From the NCBI GenBank assembly GCA_021648025.1, contig JAKITO010000005.1, forward strand, positions 1-64,000: DNA of 64,000 nt. The letters run 5' to 3'. This document shows positions 1 through 8,490 of the stretch, piece by piece. This stretch comes from Paracoccaceae bacterium (GTDB lineage Bacteria; Pseudomonadota; Alphaproteobacteria; Rhodobacterales; Rhodobacteraceae). Each line of letters begins with the position of its first letter. The stretch's first letter is position 1. The notes below the pieces were generated by a model. It searched no databases, had not been told where the DNA came from, and saw only the letters and a program-made list of their open reading frames with translations. Position numbers and translations under genes: made by a program.

Positions 1-132
1 TGAGAACTACTTCGGGAAATTGAAGGAAAACAGAGGTATAGCCATGCGCTCATGCAAAACCGATCAAAGCTTTACCGCCTTCATCTCACTCGCCGCGACC
101 ATTATTGAACTAAGATGAACGTCAACAGCCCC
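1..132 (+). mobile_element. Right end of an IS5-type insertion sequence (C-terminus of the transposase)
   Basis: An open frame from base 2 to a TGA at 116-118 encodes 38 residues starting ENYFGKLKENRG and ending AATIIELR. I recognise this as the C-terminus of IS5-family (IS427-like) DDE transposases. It runs off the left edge of the window, so the catalytic part is not visible. The bases that follow, GTCAACAGCCCC at 121-132, look like the right terminal inverted repeat. They are directly followed by TAG, giving CTAG at 132-135, a target motif used by this IS group with TA duplication. The left end lies outside the window, so the target duplication cannot be confirmed. Confidence 0.72.
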
Positions 133-1709
133 TAGTCAGCGTAAAGATTCTCAGACCGGGCGATCTGCAACGCATTGTCGGCTGAGATTGTCAGAAATTC
201 CACCAGCTTCCTGGCGTTGTCTTCGGGCGATGCCACCTCCTGAATACGGCCATAGCGGGCAAATCCTGCGTCCCGGATACGGTCGGATTCATAGTTAATA
301 TCGTTGCGGATTGTCGGCAAAAGCCGGTCAAGCGTGGCCTGGCTGGTGCGATCCCCGGCCAGACCAACCCGGCGGGCATGGCCAGCCAGGAAATCCTTGG
401 AAAACTGGCATTCGATCTCTAGCAATCGGGTTGTTGAGCGGTCGGCAAAAAAGTCCTGCATCAGGTCAAGATTCGATGGGTCCATACAGACAATCAGCCG
501 ATCTGTGTCATAATACTCAAACAACATCCGCATCAGCGCGCGCCGGTGCCTTGTGCGTTTCTCCAGCGTTGCCTGGATTCCGCCCAGATCGGGCAGGGCT
601 GTGTCTTCTTCGGTGAACAGATATTCGATGGCAGGCACGTTGGTGACTTTTCTGATCTCTTCCAGCAGCCGCTTGGCCACGTGCCATTTCTTGCTGACCA
701 CAATCATCAGTTCCCGTTCCCGCCCCAGCGAACTTTCCGTCTCCCAGAACCGCATGCCAAACCGCCGCCCGATCCGACCCCGGCCGGTCAGGAACTTGAA
801 CAGGTTGCGGCCTTCGTTCGATATCTGGAAATCCACGTCGTGTGCGGAATAAAGCCGACCCAGACGCGACTTGAGTTCTTCTGCATCGGGGCTGATCTTG
901 CGGGCAAAAAGGAAATCCTGACTAAGCAGCAGGTCGTAATGGTCGTTGTGGAAATTCAGTGGCATGCCGTAGTCGGTGAATATGAGGAATGTCAGGCTGT
1001 CGGTTCTGATCTCATTTTCGGGCACAACGTGGCGCACCAATGTCTGGAAAAAAGTCTCATCTGGAATCCATGTCGTGCGAAAAAACTGCATCACATCGCG
1101 GCGGTTGCGGGTGAATTCCAGGATCCACTCAATGGTGCGCCGCCGCAGGCACCACCATTGACTGCCGATCATCACCTGAATATCGTCCGGCACCTTGCGG
1201 GTCAGGCCAAGTTTGCGTTGTGCTTCGACCGCCGCATAGAACAGGCGTTTGTGTTTGCGTTCATTGAAATAATGCCGGTAGATCAGCCGGTCTTCTTTCA
1301 TCCCGGTCTTGATCCAGTCGCTTTCGAAGAAATCAAAGCTTTCGATGAAATCAGCGTCGTTTTCATCCAGAAACCTATGCGCGTGTTCCGCCGTTTTGAT
1401 CGCCATGCAATCACCCGACAGCATATAAAAATGGGTGGCACGTGGAAACGCCTCAACCGCGGCCTCGACCGCATAAAGCGTGGCCTGAACCAAAGTCCAT
1501 TCACCCCAACCGCATTTGATGCGCTTGCGGGCAAAGGTTACGTTGGGATTATCAACCAAAGCGCTGCGAATCTGGCGAAAAAGGTCGGGCTTGGCACGCA
1601 CGTCAAAGTGGATTGACATATAGTCACCCGCCGCCGTCAGACGTTCGGCCTGTTGAATTATGGCCTCAGGGTCCTTGTGGCAGAGCAAAATATAGGCAAT
1701 TTTAGCCAT
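132..1709 (-). CDS. Core-2/I-branching-type beta-1,6-N-acetylglucosaminyltransferase family protein
   Basis: The protein is 525 residues from the ATG at 1709. An upstream in-frame start would add 45 residues of unlikely sequence, and the family motif AYILLCHKDPEAI begins immediately after this Met. The N-terminal half resembles Core-2/I-branching glycosyltransferases, which transfer GlcNAc or a related sugar to surface glycans. It contains the acceptor-region pattern FYMLSGDCMAI and the basic patch WWCLRRRTIEW. The C-terminal 240 residues form a second domain that I know only from Rhodobacterales proteins of unknown role. No signal peptide or membrane segment is visible. It is divergent from a sulfotransferase, which suggests that the pair builds and sulfates a surface polysaccharide; this is inference. 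Its stop codon coincides with the CTAG at the end of an IS element. Confidence 0.78.
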   Translation of the reverse strand: MAKIAYILLCHKDPEAIIQQAERLTAAGDYMSIHFDVRAKPDLFRQIRSALVDNPNVTFARKRIKCGWGEWTLVQATLYAVEAAVEAFPRATHFYMLSGDCMAIKTAEHAHRFLDENDADFIESFDFFESDWIKTGMKEDRLIYRHYFNERKHKRLFYAAVEAQRKLGLTRKVPDDIQVMIGSQWWCLRRRTIEWILEFTRNRRDVMQFFRTTWIPDETFFQTLVRHVVPENEIRTDSLTFLIFTDYGMPLNFHNDHYDLLLSQDFLFARKISPDAEELKSRLGRLYSAHDVDFQISNEGRNLFKFLTGRGRIGRRFGMRFWETESSLGRERELMIVVSKKWHVAKRLLEEIRKVTNVPAIEYLFTEEDTALPDLGGIQATLEKRTRHRRALMRMLFEYYDTDRLIVCMDPSNLDLMQDFFADRSTTRLLEIECQFSKDFLAGHARRVGLAGDRTSQATLDRLLPTIRNDINYESDRIRDAGFARYGRIQEVASPEDNARKLVEFLTISADNALQIARSENLYAD

Positions 1710-1858
1710 ATTGGGAACGAAACACCTGTTAAGTAGTAATTGTTTACCTTGATAAAGGTGAAGAGTGATTGAATAAACAGGATTTATTTGCTTTTTTGGC
1801 GGATAAGACGACTGCGACCCGATTTTGGGCGGTAAGCAGCGCAAATGGAGGCGAGCAA

Positions 1859-2677
1859 ATGGGTTTTCCCGGGGTCTGGATGACCGAAACTGAAAGTGTG
1901 GTGTACCGTGTGGTGCCCAAATGTGCCTGTTCGACCATCGGGCAGATCATGTATTACTCGGATCATGGCGAATTTTATGATGGTGACATTCACGATGCCG
2001 AAAAAGGCCTGCACAAATGGGCGCGTGAGGACAGTCAGCCGTTGATCGAGCGGAATGTGTTGGGGCACGAGTCATATTCGTTCACCTGCGTGCGCAACCC
2101 CTATACCCGCATTCTGTCGTCATTCTTTGACAAGATCTGTGGCATTCAACGCAACGGCAAGCGGTATCGCGGCAAACTGGTGCCGATGCTGGTGTATAAA
2201 TATGGGGTCGAAGTTGGCGGTGAAGATGGCAAGGAAGAGTTTGACCAGATCAAATCATTCAGACGGTTTTTACTGTTTGCCCGTGACACCATTCGTTGGC
2301 GCCGACCGATGGACCCGGATATCCACTGGTCTGCCATGGCAGGCCATGTATCGACCTTTATCGTCAACGGCGGCACCTATGATAAAATCATCTGGACCGA
2401 GACCTTCAACGACGGCATGAAGGATGTGCTGAAAGCCATCGAGACACCCAAGGCCATTGATCTAAGCAAAATCCCGAGGTTCAATGAATCCGAAGGGCAC
2501 GGGCCGAAACGGGTGCATCCGGTCGAGGATTACTTTGACGACCTGTCGATGCATCTGGTGCATGAAATCTATTACCGGGACTTTGACCTGTTCGGCTATG
2601 ATTTCGATGACCCCGCCAACAAGATGCCGGTGCGTGAGATTGATCTGGATGCGGTACACGCCAAACTTGGGCGATAG
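1859..2677 (+). CDS. Sulfotransferase family protein
   Basis: This is a PAPS-dependent sulfotransferase of the carbohydrate sulfotransferase type. The 5'-phosphosulfate-binding loop is YRVVPKCACST near the N-terminus, and a 3'-phosphate-binding segment follows at TCVRNPYTRILSSFFDK. The ATG at 1859 is chosen because GGAGG lies at 1847-1851, seven bases upstream. An in-frame TTG at 1769 would add 30 plausible residues and has a weaker AAGG upstream, so the true start is open. Its length of about 270-300 residues fits the family. It is transcribed divergently from the glycosyltransferase, with the promoter region of both lying at about 1710-1858. The probable job is sulfation of an exported glycan; the acceptor is unknown. 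Confidence 0.8.
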   Translation: MGFPGVWMTETESVVYRVVPKCACSTIGQIMYYSDHGEFYDGDIHDAEKGLHKWAREDSQPLIERNVLGHESYSFTCVRNPYTRILSSFFDKICGIQRNGKRYRGKLVPMLVYKYGVEVGGEDGKEEFDQIKSFRRFLLFARDTIRWRRPMDPDIHWSAMAGHVSTFIVNGGTYDKIIWTETFNDGMKDVLKAIETPKAIDLSKIPRFNESEGHGPKRVHPVEDYFDDLSMHLVHEIYYRDFDLFGYDFDDPANKMPVREIDLDAVHAKLGR

Positions 2678-2751
2678 CAAAATCAAGAGTGGTGGCTTTA
2701 ATCAGGGGTAGTATTTACCGGAGGTTAACCAGAATCAATCATTCATGAGGT

Positions 2752-3240
2752 ATGAATGAGCTGCGTGATGTGACGATAAGGCTGCCTGAGCCTTTGATTG
2801 CCTCGGCACTGAGACTGGCCGAGCAACGCCGATCGACACTTGGCAAGATAATCCACGATATCCTGAGTTTGGAAATTGAATCCAGCACGCGTGTTGCGAA
2901 GACGTCCAATAGGGCGGATGAGCAGCTCCTCGCCCCCTTACGGGTGCTCCTCGCAAGTGACTTTGCCTTGGCGAAAAACTGGCAGTGCCTGAACCGGAGG
3001 TTGCGGATCAAAGGCTATGATCTGCGCGAGGCAGGAGGTGGGCTTGCCTTGCATTCGCACCCCGGTGGTAGGCGCCTTTGCAAAGCCTCAGAGTTGGGGC
3101 ATGCCTATATCCCGCTGATGCGTCGGTTTCAGGCCCCGTTTCCGGGGCATAGCCATCGTTACCTGGTTGACAAGGTGCTTGGCCCAGCATGGCCCCCCGA
3201 GGAGATGGACCAACAATTCAGTGTGATCGAACCGTTTTGA
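2752..3240 (+). CDS. Hypothetical protein with a ribbon-helix-helix-like N-terminus
   Basis: The protein is 162 residues and I do not recognise the family. The first 45 residues (NELRDVTIRLPEPLIASALRL and onward) read like a ribbon-helix-helix or relaxosome-accessory segment: a short beta strand with an amphipathic helix pair and an RR turn at about 25. The C-terminal part is rich in Gly, Arg and His (LHSHPGGRRLCKASELGHAY) and has a phrase SHRYLVDKVLGPAWPP. The ATG at 2752 has GAGG very close (2747-2750) and a better GGAGG further up (2720-2724), so the start is uncertain. It lies alone between a sulfotransferase and a convergent copper ATPase. DNA binding is only a possibility. Confidence 0.5.
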   Translation: MNELRDVTIRLPEPLIASALRLAEQRRSTLGKIIHDILSLEIESSTRVAKTSNRADEQLLAPLRVLLASDFALAKNWQCLNRRLRIKGYDLREAGGGLALHSHPGGRRLCKASELGHAYIPLMRRFQAPFPGHSHRYLVDKVLGPAWPPEEMDQQFSVIEPF

Positions 3241-3241
3241 C

Positions 3242-3260
3242 GGCGGACCAAAAGACCGCC
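3242..3260. terminator. Possible bidirectional terminator hairpin
   Basis: GGCGG at 3242-3246 pairs with CCGCC at 3256-3260 around a nine-base A-rich loop. The hairpin lies just after the stop of the upstream small protein and within the gap to the convergent copper ATPase gene. The stem is short and there is no long T run, so the call is weak. Confidence 0.3.
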
Positions 3261-3354
3261 TGTCATCCGCTCTGGAAAGTTGTTTCTGACCGGGTTGAAA
3301 ATGGCCGGGATAGGCTTGAATGCCAATTGCTCAAACGAACTCAAAACGCTGTAA

Positions 3355-5880
3355 TCATTCGGCAGGGGCCGCATGAGGGTCTGAGGCGCGGTCGACTACC
3401 GTATCCTTATCCCGCAATACCGGACGCACACCGCGTAAGCGCAGCGCGTTGCTGACCACAAAAACCGAGCTCATTGCCATCGCACCTGCCGCCAGTATGG
3501 GCGACAGCAGAACGCCCAGTGCCGGGTACAAGACCCCGGCAGCAATTGGGATCAGCGCCACGTTATAGGCAAAGGCCCAGAACAGGTTCTGACGGATATT
3601 GCTTAATGTGCGTCGCGAAATATGCAAGGCATTGACTGCCCCGGCCAGATCACCGGACACCAGCACCACATCGGCACTTTCGATCGCCACATCGGTGCCG
3701 GTGCCCATGGCCAGGCCCACATCCGCCGCCGCAAGGGCGGGCGCGTCGTTGATGCCGTCGCCGACAAATACAACGATGCCGTGTGCTGCGCGCAACCGCT
3801 CGACGGCATCACGCTTGCCGTCAGGCAGGACTTCGGCCTCGACGTGGGTGATGCCCAGTTCGGCGGCGATGGCCTGCGCCGTACCTTTGGCGTCACCAGT
3901 GATCATCGCCACCTCGACCCCATCGGCGCGCAGGGCCGCGAGCGCTGCAGCCGCGCCGGGTTTGATTGGGTCCGAGACACCGATAACCGCTGCAATCCGA
4001 CCGTCGATGGCGGCCAGAAGCGGGGTGCGGCCTTGCGTCTGCAACCGCTCTAAATCCGCATCAAAGCCTGCAAAGCCAATGTCTTCGCGTTGCATTAAAC
4101 GGGTGGCCCCCACCAGAACGGTGTGCCCGTCGACAACGGCACGCAGACCATAGCCAACAATCGCCTCGGCCTCCTGCGCTTCGGGCAGGGTCATGCCGCG
4201 CGCCTCTGCCGCCTCGATGATCGCCTCGGCGATGGGATGTTCCGAAAACGCTTCGGCAGCGGCCACAAGGCGCAGAACCTTATCTTCGGTGAACCCGTCC
4301 GCGACCCTAAGGTCCGTCAGGGTTGGCTGGCCAATGGTCAACGTGCCGGTCTTGTCGAACGCAACCATCGTGGCCTCGCCCAGCGACTGCAACGCATCGC
4401 CCTTGCGGAACAACACGCCCATTTCCGCCGCCCGTCCGGTGCCCACCATGATCGACGTCGGGGTCGCCAGACCCATGGCGCAGGGGCAGGCGATGATCAA
4501 AACCGAAACACCTGCCACCAGCGCGTGGCTAAGGGCTGGAGCCGGGCCAAACACCAGCCAGGAAATTACGGTCAGCACGGTGATGCCAATCACCACCGGT
4601 ACAAACCCGCGCACCACCTTGTCGGCCAGCGCCTGAATCGGCAGTTTGGCACCCTGCGCCTGTTGCACCATGGCGATGATCTGCGCCAGCATCGTATCGT
4701 GGCCCACCTTGTGTGCCTCAAACCGCAGCGCGCCGTTGCCGTTGACCGTACCACCAACAAGCCAGTCACCGGTGCCTTTTGCCACCGGCAAAGGTTCTCC
4801 GGTAATCATGCTTTCGTCGACAAACGACTGACCCGAAAGAACTTCTCCGTCCAGGGCAATCTTTTCACCGGGTTTGACCCGCAGGATGTCGCCGACCACA
4901 ATTGCCTCGACTGGCTTTTCGACCACATCGTCACCGTCTTCAACCTGCGCCGTTCGCGGCTGCAAGCCGACCAACATGCGAATCGCAGACCCGGTTTGCC
5001 CGCGTGCGCGGGCCTCAAGCCAGCGACCCAGCAGGATCAGGGTGACGATCACGGCGGCGGCCTCGTAATACACCTGACGGGCGTCGACGGGCAAAAGCGA
5101 CGGGGCAAACAAGGCGATGGTTGAAAACCCCCAGGCCGAAAATGTTCCAAGTGCCACAAGGCTGTTCATGTCGGGTTCCGCCTTGACCAGATTCGGCAGG
5201 CCTACGCGAAAGAACACCGCGCCGGGGCCGATCAGAACGGCAGTGGTCAGGACAAACTGGATCATCCATGAGGTCTGATGCCCGATGGTATCGCCAATTA
5301 GCGTACGAACACCCGGAATGAAATGCCCGCCCATTTCCAGTATGAACACCGGCAAGGACAGGACCAGTGCAATAATAGTCAGACGCCGCGCCGAGGATAT
5401 TTCCTTGGCGATCCGGTCATTGGCGGAGGGTGATTCGTCGCTTTGAACCACGCCGGGATATCCGGCTTGTGTTGTGGCCCCGGCCAGCGCCGCCGGATCT
5501 GTCGCCCCTTCGAGATAGCGAACATGGGCCGTGCGAGTGGCAAAATTGACCGAGGCCGAAACCACCCCCGGCACGCCTTGCAAGGCACGTTCGGATCGTC
5601 CGGCGCAGGCAGCACAAGTCATCCCGTCGATTTGCAGGGTCACTTCTGCCTCGCGCGCCGGATACCCGGCTTTGGCAAGGGCGGCGCGGGCATCTTCGAT
5701 GCTGGCCCCGTCAAGGGTCATCTGCGCCGATTTGGTGGCCAGGTTGACCGTGGCATCCCTGATTCCCGGCACCGCCTGCAACCCGCGTTCGGCGCGGCCA
5801 ACGCAAGCGGCACAGTTCAGGCCTTCGATGTTCAGGTGCAAAGTGGTGGCGTCAGTATTCAAACCGGGCATTTCAGACAT
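3355..5880 (-). CDS. copA: Copper-exporting P1B-type ATPase, CopA-like
   Basis: This P1B ATPase of 841 residues pumps Cu(I) out of the cytoplasm. Two heavy-metal-associated domains stand at the N-terminus, with Cys pairs at C23/C26 (LNCAAC) and C89/C92 (MTCAAC). The membrane core holds the ion-channel motif CPC at 465-467. The phosphorylation site DKTGTLT has its Asp at 509, and SEHPIAEAI carries the HP pair of the nucleotide-binding domain. GDGINDAPA forms the hinge motif. The ATG at 5880 directly abuts AAAGG. A second in-frame ATG at 5871 lies eight bases from that AAAGGA and may be the true start, shortening the protein by three residues. The promoter has the architecture of CueR-controlled genes. 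No cueR is visible in the window, so the regulator must be elsewhere. Confidence 0.95.
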   Translation of the reverse strand: MSEMPGLNTDATTLHLNIEGLNCAACVGRAERGLQAVPGIRDATVNLATKSAQMTLDGASIEDARAALAKAGYPAREAEVTLQIDGMTCAACAGRSERALQGVPGVVSASVNFATRTAHVRYLEGATDPAALAGATTQAGYPGVVQSDESPSANDRIAKEISSARRLTIIALVLSLPVFILEMGGHFIPGVRTLIGDTIGHQTSWMIQFVLTTAVLIGPGAVFFRVGLPNLVKAEPDMNSLVALGTFSAWGFSTIALFAPSLLPVDARQVYYEAAAVIVTLILLGRWLEARARGQTGSAIRMLVGLQPRTAQVEDGDDVVEKPVEAIVVGDILRVKPGEKIALDGEVLSGQSFVDESMITGEPLPVAKGTGDWLVGGTVNGNGALRFEAHKVGHDTMLAQIIAMVQQAQGAKLPIQALADKVVRGFVPVVIGITVLTVISWLVFGPAPALSHALVAGVSVLIIACPCAMGLATPTSIMVGTGRAAEMGVLFRKGDALQSLGEATMVAFDKTGTLTIGQPTLTDLRVADGFTEDKVLRLVAAAEAFSEHPIAEAIIEAAEARGMTLPEAQEAEAIVGYGLRAVVDGHTVLVGATRLMQREDIGFAGFDADLERLQTQGRTPLLAAIDGRIAAVIGVSDPIKPGAAAALAALRADGVEVAMITGDAKGTAQAIAAELGITHVEAEVLPDGKRDAVERLRAAHGIVVFVGDGINDAPALAAADVGLAMGTGTDVAIESADVVLVSGDLAGAVNALHISRRTLSNIRQNLFWAFAYNVALIPIAAGVLYPALGVLLSPILAAGAMAMSSVFVVSNALRLRGVRPVLRDKDTVVDRASDPHAAPAE

Positions 5881-5901
5881 CCTTTGGATCAGATGTCAGG
5901 A

Positions 5902-5932
5902 TATATAGACCTTCCTCTTACTGGAAGGTCAA
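5902..5932 (-). promoter_or_regulatory. CueR/MerR-type promoter of copA
   Basis: A perfect inverted repeat, GACCTTCC-N7-GGAAGGTC, lies at 5908-5930. Read on the minus strand it sits between a -35 element TTGACC (5932-5927) and a -10 element TATATA (5907-5902) with a 19-bp spacer. An overlong spacer with a dyad inside it is the hallmark of MerR-family activation, and ACCTTCC...GGAAGGT is the CueR operator type. Transcription should start near 5895, about 15 bases before the start codon. Confidence 0.85.
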
Positions 5933-5985
5933 GTGCAAGGGCCTGTCTATTTCGAAATTTCGACAGGGGCCTTGGTCAGTCAGGC

Positions 5986-6426
5986 CTATTCAGGGGTATC
6001 CGGCCCATCCAACTCGTTCAGTAGATCCAACAGCAATTCAAACCGATCTTCGCCCATGCGCGTTCGGAGCTGCTGTATCAGCGCCAGGCTGGTATCAAAA
6101 TTAGCGGCAATAAGCGCCTCACCCCCGCCAGTAATCTCGACAATCTGTTTGCGTTTATCAATCGGGTCCGGCCTGCGGCGGATCAATTCCTTTTCCTCAA
6201 GCTTTTGCAGAATGCGGGTCAGGCTGGGTAGCAACAGGCAGGCGGACTGGGAAATGCGGGTCGGGTCATTAGGCCCGGATTCCTGCAACACCCGCAAAAC
6301 GCGCCATTGTTGTTCAGTCACGCCGACATCCGCCAGCATAGCGCGAATTGGCCCCATCACCCGTTCACGCGCGCGCAGCAGGGCAATTGGTAAGGATCGG
6401 TCGGTTGAAAGCAGTTTTTTTGACAT
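5986..6426 (-). CDS. hpaR: HpaR, MarR-family regulator of homoprotocatechuate degradation
   Basis: This is a MarR-type winged-helix protein of 146 residues, of normal family length. The recognition-helix region reads QSACLLLPSLTRILQKLEEKELIRRRPDPIDKRKQIVEIT, typical of HpaR. The start MSKKLLSTDRSLPIALLRARERV also matches that group. HpaR represses the hpa meta-cleavage operon and is relieved by hydroxyphenylacetate-type compounds. Here the gene is divergent from hpaF and the rest of the catabolic operon, the arrangement expected for a local repressor. The 112-bp gap between the two genes should contain its operator. Confidence 0.87.
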   Translation of the reverse strand: MSKKLLSTDRSLPIALLRARERVMGPIRAMLADVGVTEQQWRVLRVLQESGPNDPTRISQSACLLLPSLTRILQKLEEKELIRRRPDPIDKRKQIVEITGGGEALIAANFDTSLALIQQLRTRMGEDRFELLLDLLNELDGPDTPE

Positions 6427-6480
6427 GGCCTATTGTGCCAGAATGGCCCAACCTTGCGCAATCCCTGTTTACGCGGACGG

Positions 6481-6518
6481 CATATTGATACTTTTATACG
6501 TTGTGCTAAACATATTAA
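6481..6518. promoter_or_regulatory. Divergent hpaR-hpaF control region with a CATATT repeat
   Basis: The gap between hpaR and hpaF (6427-6538) is clearly more AT-rich than its surroundings. It contains a direct repeat, CATATTGA at 6481 and CATATTAA at 6511, 30 bp apart, about three helical turns. It also has a short inverted pair, TACTT and AAGTA. I infer the HpaR operator to be here; the exact site is not proven by sequence alone. Confidence 0.35.
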
Positions 6519-6538
6519 GTAAAAAATGGAGGGTTGCC

Positions 6539-6919
6539 GTGCCGCATCTGACGATCGAATATTCGTCCAATATGGAACAGCGGGTTGATATGGCCCTGAT
6601 GTGTGATGTCCTGCGCCGCGCGGCCATTGCAACCGGGGTTCTGCCAGTGGCCGGCGTGCGGGTTCGGGCCATATGTGCAACGTATGTTTCGATTGCTGAT
6701 GGGGGGGTGGACCATGGGTTTGTCGACATATCCCTGCGCCTTCGCGGTGGGCGCGATCAGGCAACGCGCAAGGCGGCCACCGCACAGATATTTGACGCCG
6801 CTCATGAATTTCTGCAAGCCGCGATGGACGAGCATTCAATCGCGCTTTCATTCGAAATGCGGGATATCGACCCGGAACTTTCACCCAAAACCGGTACAAT
6901 CCGTGACCATTTGACCTGA
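6539..6919 (+). CDS. hpaF: HpaF, 5-carboxymethyl-2-hydroxymuconate delta-isomerase
   Basis: The 126-residue protein belongs to the 5-carboxymethyl-2-hydroxymuconate isomerase (CHMI) family, related to the tautomerase superfamily, in which Pro1 after Met removal is the general base. The start is the GTG at 6539: the mature protein would begin PHLTIEYSSN, the family signature, and GGAGGG lies at 6528-6533. A longer open frame upstream is non-coding. It isomerises 5-carboxymethyl-2-hydroxymuconate to 2-oxohept-3-enedioate in the homoprotocatechuate meta pathway. It is the first gene of the hpa operon, 13 bp ahead of hpaE. Confidence 0.88.
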   Translation: MPHLTIEYSSNMEQRVDMALMCDVLRRAAIATGVLPVAGVRVRAICATYVSIADGGVDHGFVDISLRLRGGRDQATRKAATAQIFDAAHEFLQAAMDEHSIALSFEMRDIDPELSPKTGTIRDHLT

Positions 6920-6932
6920 AGGCCATTGAATA

Positions 6933-8444
6933 ATGAGTGATCTGACGCAAAATATCAAAAGGCTGACCGACTACCTAACGCGATTCCGCACCGATGGCGT
7001 TCAGAATCACATTGCCGGAAAGACGCTTTCGGCAACCTCGGGCAAGGTTTTCGACAACGCCTCGCCAGTGGACGAAAGCCATATCTGCACCGTTGCCCAA
7101 AGTGACGGCACCGATATCGACGCCGCCGCGAAGGCTGCGAAAGCGGCGTTTCCGGCCTGGCGCGATATGCCCGTGACCGACCGGCGCGCCATCCTGCACC
7201 GGATCGCTGACGGCATCGTTGCAAGGGCCGAAGAAATCGCATTCTGCGAATGCTGGGACACCGGGCAGGCGATCAGGTTCATGTCCAAGGCCGCCCTGCG
7301 CGGGGCCGCGAATTTCCGGTACTTTGCCGATCTTGCGCCCTCTGCGCGCGACGGCCAGATGTTGCCATCACCAACATTGATGAATGTGACGACAAGGCTG
7401 CCGATTGGTCCGGTCGGGGTGATAACGCCCTGGAATACGCCATTCATGCTATCGACCTGGAAAATCGCGCCGGCCTTGGCGGCAGGCTGTACCGTGGTAC
7501 ACAAACCGGCCGAATTTTCGCCTTTGACGGCGCAACTACTGGTCGAGATTGCCGAACAGGCCGGCTTGCCGCCCGGCGTCTGGAACCTGGTGAACGGGCT
7601 GGGCGAACAGGCCGGCAAGGCGCTGACCGAACATCCTGACATCAAGGCAATTGCCTTTGTCGGTGAAAGCCGGACCGGCAGCATGATCATGAAACAAGGG
7701 GCGGACACCCTTAAACGGGTGCATTTTGAACTGGGCGGCAAGAACCCGGTAATTGTGTTTGACGACGCCGATCTTGACCGCGCCCTGGATGCGGCGATTT
7801 TCATGATCTATTCGCTGAATGGCGAACGATGCACGTCTTCTTCGCGCCTTTTGGTGCAATCCAACATCGCGGACAAGTTTCTGACAAAACTAAAGGCGCG
7901 GGTCGATAACATCCGCGTCGGCCACCCATTGGACCCGGCCACCGAAGTAGGCCCGCTGATCCACAAAACCCATTTCGACAAAGTTGTCAGCTTTTTCGAC
8001 AAGGCCCGCAGCGACGGTGCAACGATTGCCGCGGGCGGTGAGCGGGTGGGCGACAAGGGCTATTACGTGCGCCCAACGCTGTTCACCAATGCCAGCACCG
8101 ACATGGCGATCGCCCAGGATGAAATATTCGGCCCGGTCCTGACGGCGATCACCTTTGACACCGAACAGGACGCGCTGCGCATTGCCAACGACACGCCTTA
8201 TGGGTTGACCGGCTATGTCTGGACCAACGATCTGACCCGCGCGCTAAGGTTCACCGACAAACTTGAGGCTGGGATGATCTGGGTAAACTCGGAAAACGTC
8301 CGCCATCTGCCAACCCCGTTCGGCGGGGTCAAGGCCAGCGGCATAGGGCGTGACGGCGGCGACTGGTCGTTTGACTTTTATATGGAGCAAAAGCACATCG
8401 GCTTTGCCACTGGTCAACACAAAATTCCCCGTCTTGGGGCCTGA
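6933..8444 (+). CDS. hpaE: HpaE, 5-carboxymethyl-2-hydroxymuconate semialdehyde dehydrogenase
   Basis: This NAD-dependent aldehyde dehydrogenase of 503 residues is full length for the family. The general-base Glu is E266 in FELGGKNP and the catalytic Cys is C300 in NGERCTSS. GPVGVITPWNTP forms the cofactor-site entry. It oxidises the semialdehyde made by HpaD to 5-carboxymethyl-2-hydroxymuconate. It lies between hpaF and hpaD in the same operon, which supports this substrate over other ALDH substrates. There is nothing odd in the sequence. Confidence 0.9.
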   Translation: MSDLTQNIKRLTDYLTRFRTDGVQNHIAGKTLSATSGKVFDNASPVDESHICTVAQSDGTDIDAAAKAAKAAFPAWRDMPVTDRRAILHRIADGIVARAEEIAFCECWDTGQAIRFMSKAALRGAANFRYFADLAPSARDGQMLPSPTLMNVTTRLPIGPVGVITPWNTPFMLSTWKIAPALAAGCTVVHKPAEFSPLTAQLLVEIAEQAGLPPGVWNLVNGLGEQAGKALTEHPDIKAIAFVGESRTGSMIMKQGADTLKRVHFELGGKNPVIVFDDADLDRALDAAIFMIYSLNGERCTSSSRLLVQSNIADKFLTKLKARVDNIRVGHPLDPATEVGPLIHKTHFDKVVSFFDKARSDGATIAAGGERVGDKGYYVRPTLFTNASTDMAIAQDEIFGPVLTAITFDTEQDALRIANDTPYGLTGYVWTNDLTRALRFTDKLEAGMIWVNSENVRHLPTPFGGVKASGIGRDGGDWSFDFYMEQKHIGFATGQHKIPRLGA

Positions 8445-8490
8445 AATTATCCGCGCGCGCGACCATCTGAACCAATAGGAACCAAACACC

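Noticed and set aside
546-1616. 356-residue frame antisense to the glycosyltransferase
   Set aside because: Shadow of a conserved gene, rich in His, Gln and Phe as expected from antisense translation.
4123-5124. 333-residue frame antisense to copA
   Set aside because: Shadow of the P-type ATPase; composition dominated by His, Gln and Arg.
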